Source: Volvox africanus
Lineage: Eukaryota; Chlorophyta; Chlorophyceae; Chlamydomonadales; Volvocaceae
Direction of reading: 5' to 3'
Assembly (NCBI GenBank): GCA_030268105.1
Contig: BSDZ01000010.1
Location: 2,208,001-2,272,000, forward strand
DNA: 64,000 nt
The translations under genes were made by a program, and so were the position numbers. Below are positions 54,601 to 64,000 of this stretch, in pieces; position 1 is the first letter of the stretch, and each line of letters begins with the position of its first letter. The notes under the pieces were generated by a model that was not told the origin of the DNA, did not search any database, and saw only the letters and a program-made list of their open reading frames with translations.

Positions 54601-57600
54601 AGTTGGTGCTGGTTTGCAGCTGAAGGTTAGAAGACAAAGACGACCCCTCAAAAGCGCACCGAGAAACGCACCATAGACGACAAAGCACATAACAATGTAG
54701 GCTAGCAAATTCGTGTCATAACCCCCCTTCCAGCCCTTCACCACTCCATCTTCCCCCTCAGTCTCGTGTATTCGCCTCTCTCCCCGCTCCATACACACAC
54801 ACACACCTTTTCATTTTCCCCCATTTCCCCCATCCCACCCCACCCCCCACCCTCATCCCTCCACATACACACACACATTCACACACACACACACACTCCA
54901 CCCTCCCCCACCAACCCCTCACCCCCTCACCCCCCTACCCCCATCCCTCCCCACACCTGACTGCTCAGGTAGTTCTTAATGCACGCAATCAAGGACCACA
55001 TGCACAGCCCTGGACTCAGCCGCCGTACGAAGGGCGCCGCCAGCGTCACCACCTCTTGCTGCTGCCCCATCACCCGCAGCATCAGCCAGTCGGCCCTCGT
55101 CCACAGCACCAGCGGCAGCCCGCACGTGATCAGACACATCAGGGCGGCTCGCTGCAGCACCAGGCCCACGGCCCCGTAGTGCCTTGCACCGAAGGCCTGA
55201 CCGCAGAAGGTCTCCACGGCACTGGCCATGCCAACTACCCTGTTGCCAGCCGGGGGGGAGAAAGGAGGGGAAGAGAGGGGTAGTGAGGGGGGGAAAGTCG
55301 AATAAAGGAGGTATGATACCGCTGTAGAGGGGCTGCTGGAAAGCATGGCTAACCGCTATATGGTGGAGGACGACGAGAAAATGTGTGGGGGGGGAGGGAA
55401 AGGGTAGGAGGACGCGAATACACGAGACCTGATACTGCCCCTGTGGAGGCGCTGATTGTGATTATGAATATGATTTGACGAACTGCGAGCCGCGGGCCGT
55501 GAACTTGGGTGATGACGGCTCACGGCTGGCCTCATCCAACGTATCGGGCGAGGTGGGAACATTTTGAAGGTGACCCGGGTAGCCGGGTAACGGCCGGAGA
55601 CAAGGCGGTGGGACCGCGATGACGTGTACTACCGGCCGTGATGGCGCTTCTCGCGGCGAAACGATACCGTGTGAAGGATTGTTGGGTTCAAGGAAGAGCA
55701 AAAGTTGAAAACCGATAGCTGACCGCAGGTGCTGCCCCTGACATGTCATGTCATGTCGTGTCATGTTGTGTCATGCCCATCCCGCCCACCTTTTCCTCAA
55801 AACAGCGCGCTCTGACTCGATCGAGCAACCCCCCAACCCAGCCTGGGCTACCCTGAAGACGGCGCGGCCCCGCACCAACCAAAGCGCGGTTCCACCCCCC
55901 TGCATCCGTTCACCTGAGAAAGGGGGGCCGGCGGCGGCGGTACCGGTGCAGGCAGCAAAGACGTGCACATGCGGCCAGAAAGAAGAAGAAGAAGAGTGGG
56001 CGCAAAGGAAAGGAGACGCGAATGAAGCAAGTCCAAGACACAGTTATAGCAAGGCTATGGAACCATACACCCGGGGAAAGTGTGCCGCCGAAAGTTTCCC
56101 GCTGCCGTCGTGAACCTTCGACGAAGTGAAGAGGAAAGGGTAGGGGGAGGCGGGGAAAGGGTTAGGAGCACCGGGCCGACCGACTGAGCGATAGACAGAT
56201 AGACAGACAGAACAGCAGACAAGAAGGCACATACACACATATATATGTATATATGCACGGCATTCTCTCACAGTGACAGCCCCGTGATGTGGAACACGCT
56301 GCGGGCCAAGGTGATGGCGGAGAGCTCCAACCGACCGAGACCTCCCACCTGCCCAAACGGAAAAACGAAAAAGGTGCAAACGGACCGCATGTACGGATCA
56401 CAATGTACGAACGGATAGGGAGGCCACACAGGGCCCAGCTGTATGGCGCTGGTGGACACGATGATGATTTGATGCTGATGCTTGCCCCCGAGTTTCACCT
56501 CCCAGCTGTCTCTCAGGGTTACAAGGGGCCCGTCGGATGTCCGCACGCACATTTGCACCACTGCGGCACATAAACATGGGACGAAGCTCTCTGACCTTAA
56601 CCTTGCGATGCGATGTGATGCGTTTAGGTAGAAGAAGAGGTACTTTCCGTACATCGTTTATAAAATCCATCGTACATCTGCACGCCTACACTGCTACGGA
56701 GGCTCTAAAAGTGTGGGTGTTTGCCGTAGTCTTCCTCTCTCCCTCTCCCTTTCCCTCTCTTTACTCTGGAAGCCGGATTCCGTACCTGTGCGGTCGTTAT
56801 GAGGTAGGCGATGAATGAGACCACCTCGCTAAGGGAGATGGGCACCGCCAGAGAGAGAACCCTATCGGGAGGAGGGGCAGGGGAGAGGTGAGGTGAGGTC
56901 AAGGGGGGGCCGCCAGGGGGCAGGGCCAGGGGCAGGTTCCAAGTCAGTGGGTGGGTGGGAAGGGGGGAAAGAAGGCAAAGACATGTACACCAGACCGGGG
57001 ACAGATGGGACAGCTAAGCTACACTTGGATCGCACCACCGAGACAACGAACTATCAAACGATAATCATTTGCGCCTTCCCAGAGAGCTGAAAAGAGCGCA
57101 AGGGGGGGGATGGGCGCTGCTGGCAATGAAAAACGCATCTGCAGTACAATATGATGAAATATGGGTATTTAGCAGTCACCAGGGCGAGCTGAGCGAACAC
57201 GGCATGACGTGGCCACGCCATTCAGCCATCACAAGCTCTTGCCAGGGTCTAGTTATAAACCTAAACCGTTATGGAGCGCGGGAGCGAAAGAGTCTTCGAT
57301 AGTGTGGAACCAAACGATTCGAGAGAGATTGGGGATTGAGGAATCTGGGGGGAGATGCAAAATCCGGGTGGTTATGGCGATGGTAGATGCCACGAGGGTC
57401 GGTGTGTCAGTCGCAGGCCGTCGCAGCCCCGCAAATCTGGAAGGCTTAACGCGCAAGTTTTTGCATCACTTTCGGATAGGAAGAGAAGATAATTAAACCT
57501 ACGGACGCACCTCTTGGCTTCTGGCCATAACGCCATCCTGCCGCCGTTTCTTTCAACCGCCTGTATCGGCACATGGTCATCTCCGGGTTTTGGGCCATCG

Positions 57601-57653
57601 CCCAGGTGGTATTCTGCCACCAAGATTGGTGCGCGTTCATCGCCAGTCGCCAT
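48680..57653 (-). CDS. MATE-family multidrug/toxin extrusion transporter, about 581 aa
   Basis: Integral membrane antiporter that exports organic compounds using a cation gradient; substrate unknown. Exons in transcript order: 57653-57511, 56861-56786, 56348-56272, 55239-54957, 54563-54435, 53948-53823, 53148-53040, 52788-52702, 52055-51906, 49701-49583, 49273-49169, 49021-48680; all phases match. Family marks: VLSLAVPISLSEV and LGRLELSAITLA at the start, VVGMASAVETFCGQAFGA in the fourth exon, LDWWTYEAVVLIAGTL in the seventh, AAATRVSNELGAG over the eighth/ninth junction, and VLRGSGRQELAFKVNL in the tenth. The layout resembles plant DTX proteins (12 helices, ~500 aa); extra length is an N-terminal cytosolic ~48 residues and a disordered tail ending EPLLTAEHIT. 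Introns are long and repeat-rich; the 2.2-kb ninth intron carries a retrotransposon fragment in antisense. Confidence 0.92.
50200..50231 (+). repeat. (CCCTCT)n run on the left of the retroelement fragment
   Basis: About five CCCTCT units immediately before the retroelement-like sequence. A related run lies at 51826-51852 on its other side. Confidence 0.85.
50232..51520 (+). mobile_element. 5'-truncated DIRS/Kangaroo-like tyrosine-recombinase retrotransposon fragment
   Basis: Lies in the ninth MATE intron, antisense to the host gene. The first part (about 50240-50490) encodes a block typical of the end of the RT/RNase H region of DIRS-type elements: DPDFLMAVVQKV and VVPYWTAQPWWQQL. It is followed, in a different frame, by a core-binding-like domain of a tyrosine recombinase (about 50560-50810, STWRSYGSHFAAFVRFC) and, after another frame change near 50805, by a segment (QPYFSAVNTIYDLLGYP) and a catalytic-domain start with FLRPDCLL supplying the first conserved Arg (about 51085-51105). 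The His-x-x-Arg and Tyr region is not recognisable, and a further frame change occurs near 51370. No reverse transcriptase core is present, so it is dead. Kangaroo of Volvox carteri is the obvious comparison; a Crypton-type origin is less likely because of the RNase H-side block. Confidence 0.72.
51826..51856 (+). repeat. (CCCTCT)n run on the right of the retroelement fragment
   Basis: About four CCCTCT units; with the matching run at 50200-50231 it flanks the retroelement remnant. Confidence 0.85.
52803..52886 (+). repeat. G-rich minisatellite (GGGGTGGAGGGGTGGGA)
   Basis: Tandem 8-to-17-base units of GGGGTGGA/GGGGTGGGA next to the acceptor of the eighth MATE exon (minus strand), so on the transcript it is a pyrimidine-rich C/A/T tract just upstream of the splice site. 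Confidence 0.85.
53351..53654 (+). repeat. 38-base minisatellite, eight copies
   Basis: Eight units of a 38-base sequence starting CCCGATCACCTCCC and ending GCCCCTAC begin at 53351, 53389, 53427, 53465, 53503, 53541, 53579 and 53617; a partial ninth starts at 53655. Located in the sixth MATE intron. Units are contiguous with no spacers. Confidence 0.93.
54362..54418 (+). repeat. (CA)n microsatellite in a MATE intron
   Basis: Interrupted ACACAC run; a second, larger one lies at 54790-54898 in the next intron upstream in the transcript. Confidence 0.85.
54788..54898 (+). repeat. (CA)n-rich microsatellite in a MATE intron
   Basis: Interrupted CACACA runs with C-rich stretches between them, in the fourth MATE intron. 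Confidence 0.8.
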
Positions 57654-57933
57654 GGCCCGTGAGTAACTTGGCAAGTTTGGATAAAAAGTAACTACAGTGC
57701 GACACTAAATTAAACAAAGATAGAGCGAAGCAAATATATATATTTTTTAAAGGCACGCACAAAAATTTGATATTCGCTTCCGGAAACGACGCATCCATTT
57801 TGGCTTTTATTAAAGTTGTTACTATTGTTGTGACAGTTGCGAGCGACCGTTGTAGGACTAAGACGCGGTTTCAACGTTTGGGCTACCACCTCACCTTATA
57901 TGAGTTAGTAGACAAAACAAAACCTTTCAAGAA
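57654..57933. promoter_or_regulatory. Compact divergent promoter of MATE and methyltransferase genes
   Basis: Only 280 bases separate the two start codons. An A+T-rich core (AAATATATATATTTTTTAAA, 57730-57749) lies near the middle and could serve as a TATA-like element for either direction. The rest is of mixed composition and no named element is seen. Confidence 0.5.
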
Positions 57934-60900
57934 ATGGCTGGCGCGGACGAGGCTGACTTTCTGGAGCTCCTCGTGGCTAACAGTCGAATCGGCGATTGGG
58001 TGGACCGAATTCGAGCCCATGGCAATCCAGCTAGGTGTGTTGTAGGTTGTCTGGTTTTCAAGTTATTGAATTGAAATCCTAACACGACTTAACCGCGTGG
58101 TGTCTGCACTGTAAAACGCATTTCGGCCGCCGTTGATGCCAGGCAAAAGCAGGCGTTGTTGCTCCTGCAGCGGGCGGTAGAGAGCCGCAGCACATATGCT
58201 GAAGAAGCTCGACAGGCTGGCGTTGTACCGTTACTGACGCGTCTACTGGGCCTGACAGGTGCGCATCATTACCGCTATCGTCGTCGTTATCATCATGGCC
58301 AGCTCCGCTCTCCTCGCATTCGGCCGCCATCACGAACGCACCTCAACATCCCTCACCCTCACCCTCCTCCGCCTCCCCTCCCTGGTGCACTCCGCGTGCC
58401 GCTGCTGCCCATCTGTTTCTGTCGGTCGTTGACTCCGCCAGGTTCTCATCCCCCAGAGGACCAGGTGCTCGCAGGCAGGTGGTTGGCTGGCTCAGCTCTT
58501 TATCTCTCTGTCTGTCTCTCTCTCTCCAACTCGCGTGGGGGAGGCTCACATTTGGCACACCCCTTCTCGCCTCCCTCTCCCCGCCGCCACGTCACCTATG
58601 CCTATATTACTTAGGCTACCAGTACTTGAAAGCATTGAATCACAATAGTTAAATAGATAATAAAAACAAGAATAGTTATTATCTATGTTAAACACACACA
58701 GCAAACCACCCTTCCTTCCAAACCACCCGCTCCCATTGTATTGCTTCCTCGCTGTGACCACTCGTCACCCGCCCTATAGGTATTGCACTGTAGTATGCTA
58801 GTACCCGTACGTGTACGACAATGCATGGCACGAAGCATTTCGGAAGTATTCTCCGCATCTTTTAGCGAAACCAGGCACTTCGCCGCCAATACACAAACAA
58901 AAATACAAAGACATACACATATACACACGCGCGCGCAAATACCCAAAGTCGTGTGTCCTCACGCGGTTTCACATGCTGCTGTTTCGCACCCCTCTCCTCC
59001 CCGCCCCCCCTCTTCACGTTGCAGACGACGAGGAAGTTCTGGATGCGAGCTCGGCCATCATCGCCGCTTGCTCGGGCCCTATGGCGACAGCCGGAAAGGT
59101 ACGGTAGTACGGCAACTCGGTTTCGTTCGGTTCGTTCTGAATGCGGTGCGTAGTATTTGGTGGCTTGGAATCCAAGCACGTGTCCATATTCATCTCCTTT
59201 GGCTCGCTTACGTGAAATTTATACCCTTTCATATACCGCCAGGTCAGCGCCTTTACGTACGACAATGCCGTCGTACACATTCGCGAAGGGGCTCTGGGCG
59301 ATGGTCTGGGCGCCAAGGTATGGATGGTTGCACACATGCTGTGCTTAGAGCTGGCCTCGAATCGGGAACTTGTGGCCGGGAAGCGTGTGCTGGAGCTGGG
59401 CAGCGGCTGTGGCGTGTGCGGCCTGGCGGCGGCGGCGCTGGGCGCAGGACATGTCGTACTCAGCGACGTGGAGGGTCCGGTGCTCCGGAACCTTCGCGCT
59501 TGCATGCACTTAAATCACAAGGCCGAAGGTAATAATGCCACCTCTGCCGTCGCGGCGACGGCGGAAGCGGTCCCCGCAGCGGCCGGGGCTCAGCCGCTGC
59601 CGTCAGACTGTGCGCTTTTCGATGAGGCGGAGGAGGTGGAGGACTTTGACGACATGATGGCGGACATGATGGCCGTTGACGGCCGCGGTCGTGGACCAAT
59701 GACCCACGGGTCGTCGGCGCCGGCGGCGGCAGGTCCTGCAAGTACCAGCGCTTGCATGATGCAACACCACCACGACGACCGCCAGCTGCAGCAGCTCCAG
59801 GGAGGTGGCGATGATGAATCGGCCTGGGAGGTCGGCAACACGTCGGTTAGGTTACTGGATTGGGCGGAGTCGCGGTCGCTGCTTGACAGCGGGGTGGCGC
59901 TGGAGCAGCTGACGGTGCCGCCAGCAGCGGACGATGCGGGCGCTGGCGGCAACGCGAAGAGCAGGGACGTCGGCGGTGGCGCTGGGCCTGGAGGCATATC
60001 CGGTGATGGCGAGGCGGATATGCCTCCAGGGGTGCCCGTGTGGGAGCGTTTCGCCGTCATCATCGGCTCTGAGGTGCGGGGGTTGGGGGGGTAATGCGTG
60101 TATGTGTGTGTATGTGTGTGTGTATTTATGGAGGGTGCGGCTCAGGTTGGGGGGTACAGGAGGGTGGGGGAGAAAGGGGAAAGAGGGAAGAAGGCGAAGA
60201 CACGAATAGCGCACCTACCTAAGTGTACGCAAATATAGGTGGCTGGGGGTTGCGTGCGGGATTCCATCATATGTTGATGTGTTTGTGATCAAACAATTAT
60301 ATATGTATATATATATATATTCTTTTAGAGAAATATAATGGCTTTCTGTATGTACGTATAAATATTTCTTTTTTCTATCTCCGTTTGTCACCCCCTTGCG
60401 GGTCCTGTACAACATTTTGACCACAACTGCCCGCCGCGCTCCCAGCTAGGGCCTTAGGGCCTTATGTCATACCTCGTAACGGAATGCAATAACCCATGGG
60501 TCATGCAACACTTCATCGTTTTGTCGTGAGCTTCTTTTCCCGCGGCCCCCCGCAGGTTCTTATCCCGCATCGCAATGCACATCCTCAGTGTCTGTACGGC
60601 ATCCCAAGGGTCTGTCTGGAAGCCCCCAAACCCCAAACACCTGTCACCGATTGGCCCCGCAGGTCATGTACGAGAAGGTGCACGCGGAGCTGGTGGCAGC
60701 CGTGGTAAAACATAGACTGGCACCCGGGGGTTGTGCCGTACTGCAGTGTGCCGTACGCGAACTCAAGGTGAGGTGCTAGTTAATGACTGACTCAGAAGCG
60801 ATGATGATCCACATTACCAAAGATGTCGTTAGTTAGTTGCCCTTTTGATAAAGAATGAGAACAACGATCATAACAATTTAATGACGACGATGGCAACATT

Positions 60901-61469
60901 CATCATTATCATCATAATAATAGCTCTAGTGAAATGGTAATAAATAATTTTTTAAAAGTGTTATTATTATGATGATGATGTAATAATAAAAATAAAAATA
61001 ATAAGTATTAATTATGATAAATAATGTAAACTAATTTATAATATAATAAAATAAATAATGATAATACCAACAACAGCAAAACGTGACGCTCGTTCTTCTC
61101 CTTTTTCGCACCCATCCCGGTACCACTCCAGGCAGGGGCTGTCCTCGTGGTCTATAGCAATTAGCAGCACCCCTCCCTCTCATTTGTCCTGACTCCCTCT
61201 GACTCCCTCTGACTCCCCCGCAGGTGTTCGAGCACTTCATCCGGGAATGTCGTCGCAGAGCCCTAAGGTACCGCAGCCGGCAACTGGACCCGGTGTCGGT
61301 GTTCGCCCCCGGCCGTACGGGGGGCGGGGATGGGGGCGGGGGCTGCTGCTCGTTTGAGGGTATTTTGGGTCGCGCGGAGGAGTACGAGGGGGGCGTGCTG
61401 CTAATTGCTATAGACCACGAGGACAGCCCCTGCCTGGAGTGGTACCGGGATGACTGGGAGACGGTTTGA
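57934..61469 (+). CDS. Family-16-type SAM-dependent protein methyltransferase, about 490 aa
   Basis: Likely protein-lysine methyltransferase of the METTL21/EEF2KMT type, using S-adenosylmethionine. Exons: 57934-58034, 58143-58258, 59025-59098, 59243-60073, 60663-60767, 61224-61469; all phases match. Residues 34-97 are helical and Leu/Ala-rich (QALLLLQRAVESRS, AGVVPLLTRLL), resembling an armadillo-like N-terminal region. The SAM-binding fold follows: GAKVWMVAHMLCLEL, motif I VLELGSGCGVCG (~residue 147), and LSDVEGPVLRNL. A Gly/Ala/acid-rich insert of about 150 residues separates this from LLDWAES and the FAVIIGSEVMYE stretch, where relatives have the D-x-x-Y post-motif. The C terminus (VFEHFIREC, CLEWYRDDW) completes the fold. 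Substrate unknown. A 16-bp perfect inverted repeat lies in the insert. Confidence 0.86.
59987..60030 (+). repeat. Perfect 16-bp inverted repeat with 12-base loop in a coding exon
   Basis: The left arm CCTGGAGGCATATCCG (59987-60002) is the exact reverse complement of the right arm (60015-60030). It sits in the large exon of the methyltransferase gene, in the low-complexity insert, and would form a strong hairpin in the mRNA. Confidence 0.95.
60830..61075. repeat. A+T-rich simple sequence in the last methyltransferase intron
   Basis: Mixed ATA, ATG, GAT and TAA trinucleotide-like runs, sharply different in composition from the GC-rich exons on both sides. Confidence 0.85.
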
Positions 61470-61576
61470 GGGGACGTATCGTGTGTGTGTTTGTATGTTT
61501 GTGTGTGTGTGTGCAGGGGGCGTGTTTGGGGGCAGGGGAGAACGCCCCCCAACATAACAGATTTGGCCTGTTGCAC

Positions 61577-61580
<4 letters not shown>

Positions 61581-61657
<77 letters not shown>
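61581..61657 (+). repeat. (ACAG)n tetranucleotide microsatellite, about 19 units
   Basis: Uninterrupted ACAG array, 112 bases after the methyltransferase stop codon and before a candidate poly(A) signal, hence probably in the 3' untranslated region. Confidence 0.95.
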
Positions 61658-61658
<1 letters not shown>

Positions 61659-61787
61659 CCAAGATGCCAGCAGCAGGGGCAGCAGGAGGCGGGGCAGCGC
61701 GACGTTACAGCGGAGAGAACATTGTAGAGCGCTTATGAAAACCTTGACCGCTGAGCTCTTTTGGAATGTCGTCGTACGTGCGTGTTT

Positions 61788-61792
61788 TGTAA
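61788..61792 (+). other. Candidate poly(A) signal TGTAA
   Basis: First TGTAA after the methyltransferase stop codon, giving a 3' untranslated region of about 330 bases that includes the ACAG array. Confidence 0.5.
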
Positions 61793-61799
61793 GCAGTCA

Positions 61800-63162
61800 T
61801 AGAGAGCGGTGCTTGAGGGGGTTAGCAGCAAGGGGGAGGGAAGGAGGGAGAGGGACCGTAACTAGGGTGAGTGATGGTCAGCAAAAGGGCTTCAGCTTTC
61901 CCAAATTGCAGGGGTTGTGGAGACGACGTGTGTTTGTGTGTGTGTGTGTGTATGTGTATGGGGGCGACTTGCGAAGGGTGGGAAGAGCGCGTAAGGGGAA
62001 AGGGGGGGTCAGCCCCCGTGTGTGTTTGGGGCTTGTGAGAAGTGCCGTAATGTTGTTTGAAGAAATACCAACCAGAGGAACACGACCGCATCTTGCTGTG
62101 GAGAGTGTCATTACGCTGTGCTGGTACTGGGCTCGAGAGAGCGAGCTGACAAGAGAGGGACGGGTATTTAGGGCGGAAGGGGGGAGGGGGGAAACTGCCT
62201 GCCGCTGTCTGTTTCTCTTTCTTCCTTACCGCTAGGTGATCTCCGAAACGGCAGGTCTCGGAGCCGCTGAACACGGCTAGACGGGCATCACCACCCGCGT
62301 GCTGCTGCTGCTGCTTTCCATTTCGCGATTGAAGGATTATGTCGTACACGTTAGATTAATATGCTGACTGCCACTGCGTGCGTGCGCGCTATAGATAGAG
62401 GTGTCCGGGAGAGGTACTCGGCCCCATGCCCCGAAGAGGAGGAGGAGGAGGAGGAGGGCGGGTTTGCACGGCATATCCAGGGAACGTCGTTTGGGGGCTG
62501 GGCGTTGGCGTGTGTGAGCCAGGTGCGTGCGTGTGTTTGCCTCCCCCCCTCGCCCCCCCACATGCAAATGTGTTTTACGCTTACGGTGGATGGACGGATG
62601 CATGGATGGATGGATGGAACACGTGACGATCAGTTGGTGGTTAGTGATCCAGTTCGTCGGGGTGGGGGCCGCAATGAGATCGGTGCAGGTGTCGTGTACG
62701 ACCAGCATTTACACGCGAGCATTCACCCGCAGCTGAGACGAGAGAGTGAGGGAGAGGATGTGTGTGTATGTATGTGTGTATGTGTATGCGTTAGGAGGGT
62801 GTGCACCACAGGGACGCGGAAAGCTCAAATAGACAGGAGAAGTCGTACTCCTCCAGGGAACCCCCTAGCAGGAAGTGGTTTGGACGAGCAATTGGACGAT
62901 GCAGCTGGACAAACGCTGGGACCACCCTGACGGGCGTTTACACCTTACGATGCACAATGTGTCACGGGGGTAAGGCACTTGGCGGACTTGGTCAACGATT
63001 AACTTGACCCAAGCTATCGTTGAAAATGAGCAATTTGGGATGAACCAAAGTGCCAAATGACACTCTTAACTTGTAATCCCTGGGGATTTCTTACTTAAGG
63101 TTTTACTGATCAGTGCTGCATGCCTAATACAATTGGGTGTTCGCTGTTTGCGTCAGTGATGT
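61800..63162. other. Low-complexity intergenic stretch
   Basis: Interrupted GT runs (61927-61957, 62757-62790), a GAG run (62437-62457) and GGAT units (62592-62618). Open frames crossing these are repeat translations. No gene is supported. Confidence 0.4.
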
Positions 63163-63497
63163 ATGTTCCGTACAGCCGTACTGCAGAACCCTGTCAGCCG
63201 AGCCGTACATACTGACATCCGGAGCGCTGATACATGCAATAGCCAAGACGATAAGGACTGCTGGCGTACGAGCATTATGCAGAAATTCCACAAAAAGGTA
63301 ACGTTGTTCATCAGTATGATGATCTTGAGGCATCTCCGCATCTTCCTGCGCAGGTTTGGACGGGAGTGGAGTTTGTCCTGACGCGAAAATTGATAGAGCA
63401 AGTGTTTGACAATATCCAATTAGGAGCTGTTAAAGGGCATAACAGTGCGTGCCAGTGCGTCCACACGGATGTGGCCAGCCGACCCTCGAAATCATAA
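63163..63497 (+). CDS. Tentative last exons of an unrecognised gene
   Basis: Two phase-0 segments, 63163-63297 and 63354-63497, are joined by a 56-base GT-AG intron with a pyrimidine-rich acceptor (TCTTCCTGCGCAG). The second reads as a plausible helix (LTRKLIEQVFDNIQLGAVKG) and ends at TAA 63495-63497. The first could begin upstream, since an acceptor-like TGCGTCAG precedes it. No similarity is recognised and base composition is near neutral, so this could be chance. Confidence 0.22.
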
Positions 63498-63875
63498 AAT
63501 GCCACCAGAAATGCCGGAAATTGTTGTAATATAAAATCTTACAAACCCTCAGATCGACGATTTGGATTTTATGCCGCAATTTGCGTCAAAGAGTTCCGAC
63601 TCGAGCACGCACAGGGCCGATGTTCGGTACATTTGGCCCATTACGTAACATTGATTCCGTACAGTGGCCGATTCCGTAAGATTGATTCAGATCAGGATTA
63701 AATAACCTTAAGCATCCATTCAAAGCGACGGAAATGTTTATTCAGATTGCATTCCGCTACTTGTGGTGTTTTTACTGCTAAACTGCTTGTAAACCCGAAA
63801 CAGAACGCGACATCACCAATTAGAAGTTTACATAGTATATATTAAAATTTTAAATTGCGGTAGAATATCCTTGCA

Positions 63876-64000
63876 ATGCTGCAATTTTTGTTGGGCGCCG
63901 CGACTATCGTGGCGCCGGCTCAAATCGGCATCCCAGCCGGGGTTACCGTGGCCGTTCTGCGTGCCGCACTGGGCGCTGCAAAGCGCAGGCGGCAGCGGAA
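63876..64000 (+). CDS. N-terminal fragment of a gene running off the window
   Basis: ATG at 63876 opens a frame that stays open for 41 codons to the window edge. The product starts with a hydrophobic segment (MLQFLLGAATIVAPAQIGIP) followed by an Ala/Val-rich helix and a basic cluster (AAKRRRQR). The preceding 100 bases are A+T-rich (TATATTAAAATTTTAAATT, 63836-63854), as expected for a promoter, and composition turns GC-rich at the ATG. The hydrophobic start followed by Arg/Lys could be a signal anchor or organelle presequence; no family can be named from this length. Confidence 0.5.
   Translation, partial: MLQFLLGAATIVAPAQIGIPAGVTVAVLRAALGAAKRRRQR

Noticed and set aside
62361..62930. 189-codon open frame with a Glu run
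   Set aside because: It crosses GAG, GT and GGAT simple repeats and shows no protein-like conservation or splice support.

Overview
The window looks like nuclear DNA of a volvocine green alga (Chlamydomonas/Gonium/Volvox/Eudorina relatives). Genes are intron-rich with mostly GT-AG and two GC-AG introns. Exons are GC-rich with Ala/Gly/Gln homopolymer runs, candidate TGTAA poly(A) signals follow several genes, simple repeats are frequent, and there is a DIRS/Kangaroo-like retrotransposon remnant. No species can be named from the sequence alone. All gene models were built by hand from splice sites, reading phase and protein similarity. Every junction in the main models keeps phase, but none is confirmed by transcripts.

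Layout: 1-2270, no confident gene. 2271-13460 (+), eight-exon gene for a ~2342-aa protein with an N-terminal TIR-like domain, a long RNI-type leucine-rich-repeat region and a low-complexity tail ending near a perfect (GAGGCG)25 coding repeat. 16905-24448 (-), 17-exon MCM5, a subunit of the replicative helicase. 25212-26976 (+), small multi-pass membrane protein divergent from MCM5. 29356-35355 (+), ~1754-aa Ala/Pro-rich protein of unknown function. 35931-38237 (+), AP2-domain protein whose third intron holds a 28S rRNA fragment. 38951-40699 (+), CPYC glutaredoxin. 42243-46759 (-), ~578-aa unknown protein with an N-terminal hydrophobic region. 48680-57653 (-), 12-exon MATE transporter with a DIRS-like fragment and minisatellites in its introns. 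57934-61469 (+), family-16-type protein methyltransferase divergent from the MATE gene. 63163-63497 (+), a tentative two-exon tail of a gene. 63876-64000 (+), the start of a gene running off the window.

The genes do not form a pathway; this is an ordinary eukaryotic neighbourhood of replication (MCM5), transcription (AP2), redox (glutaredoxin), export (MATE) and protein methylation genes. The most notable items are the TIR-LRR gene without a visible NB-ARC domain, the 28S fragment inside the AP2 intron, the retroelement remnant antisense in a MATE intron, a perfect 16-bp inverted repeat inside a methyltransferase exon, and a dispersed ~250-bp repeat present three times.
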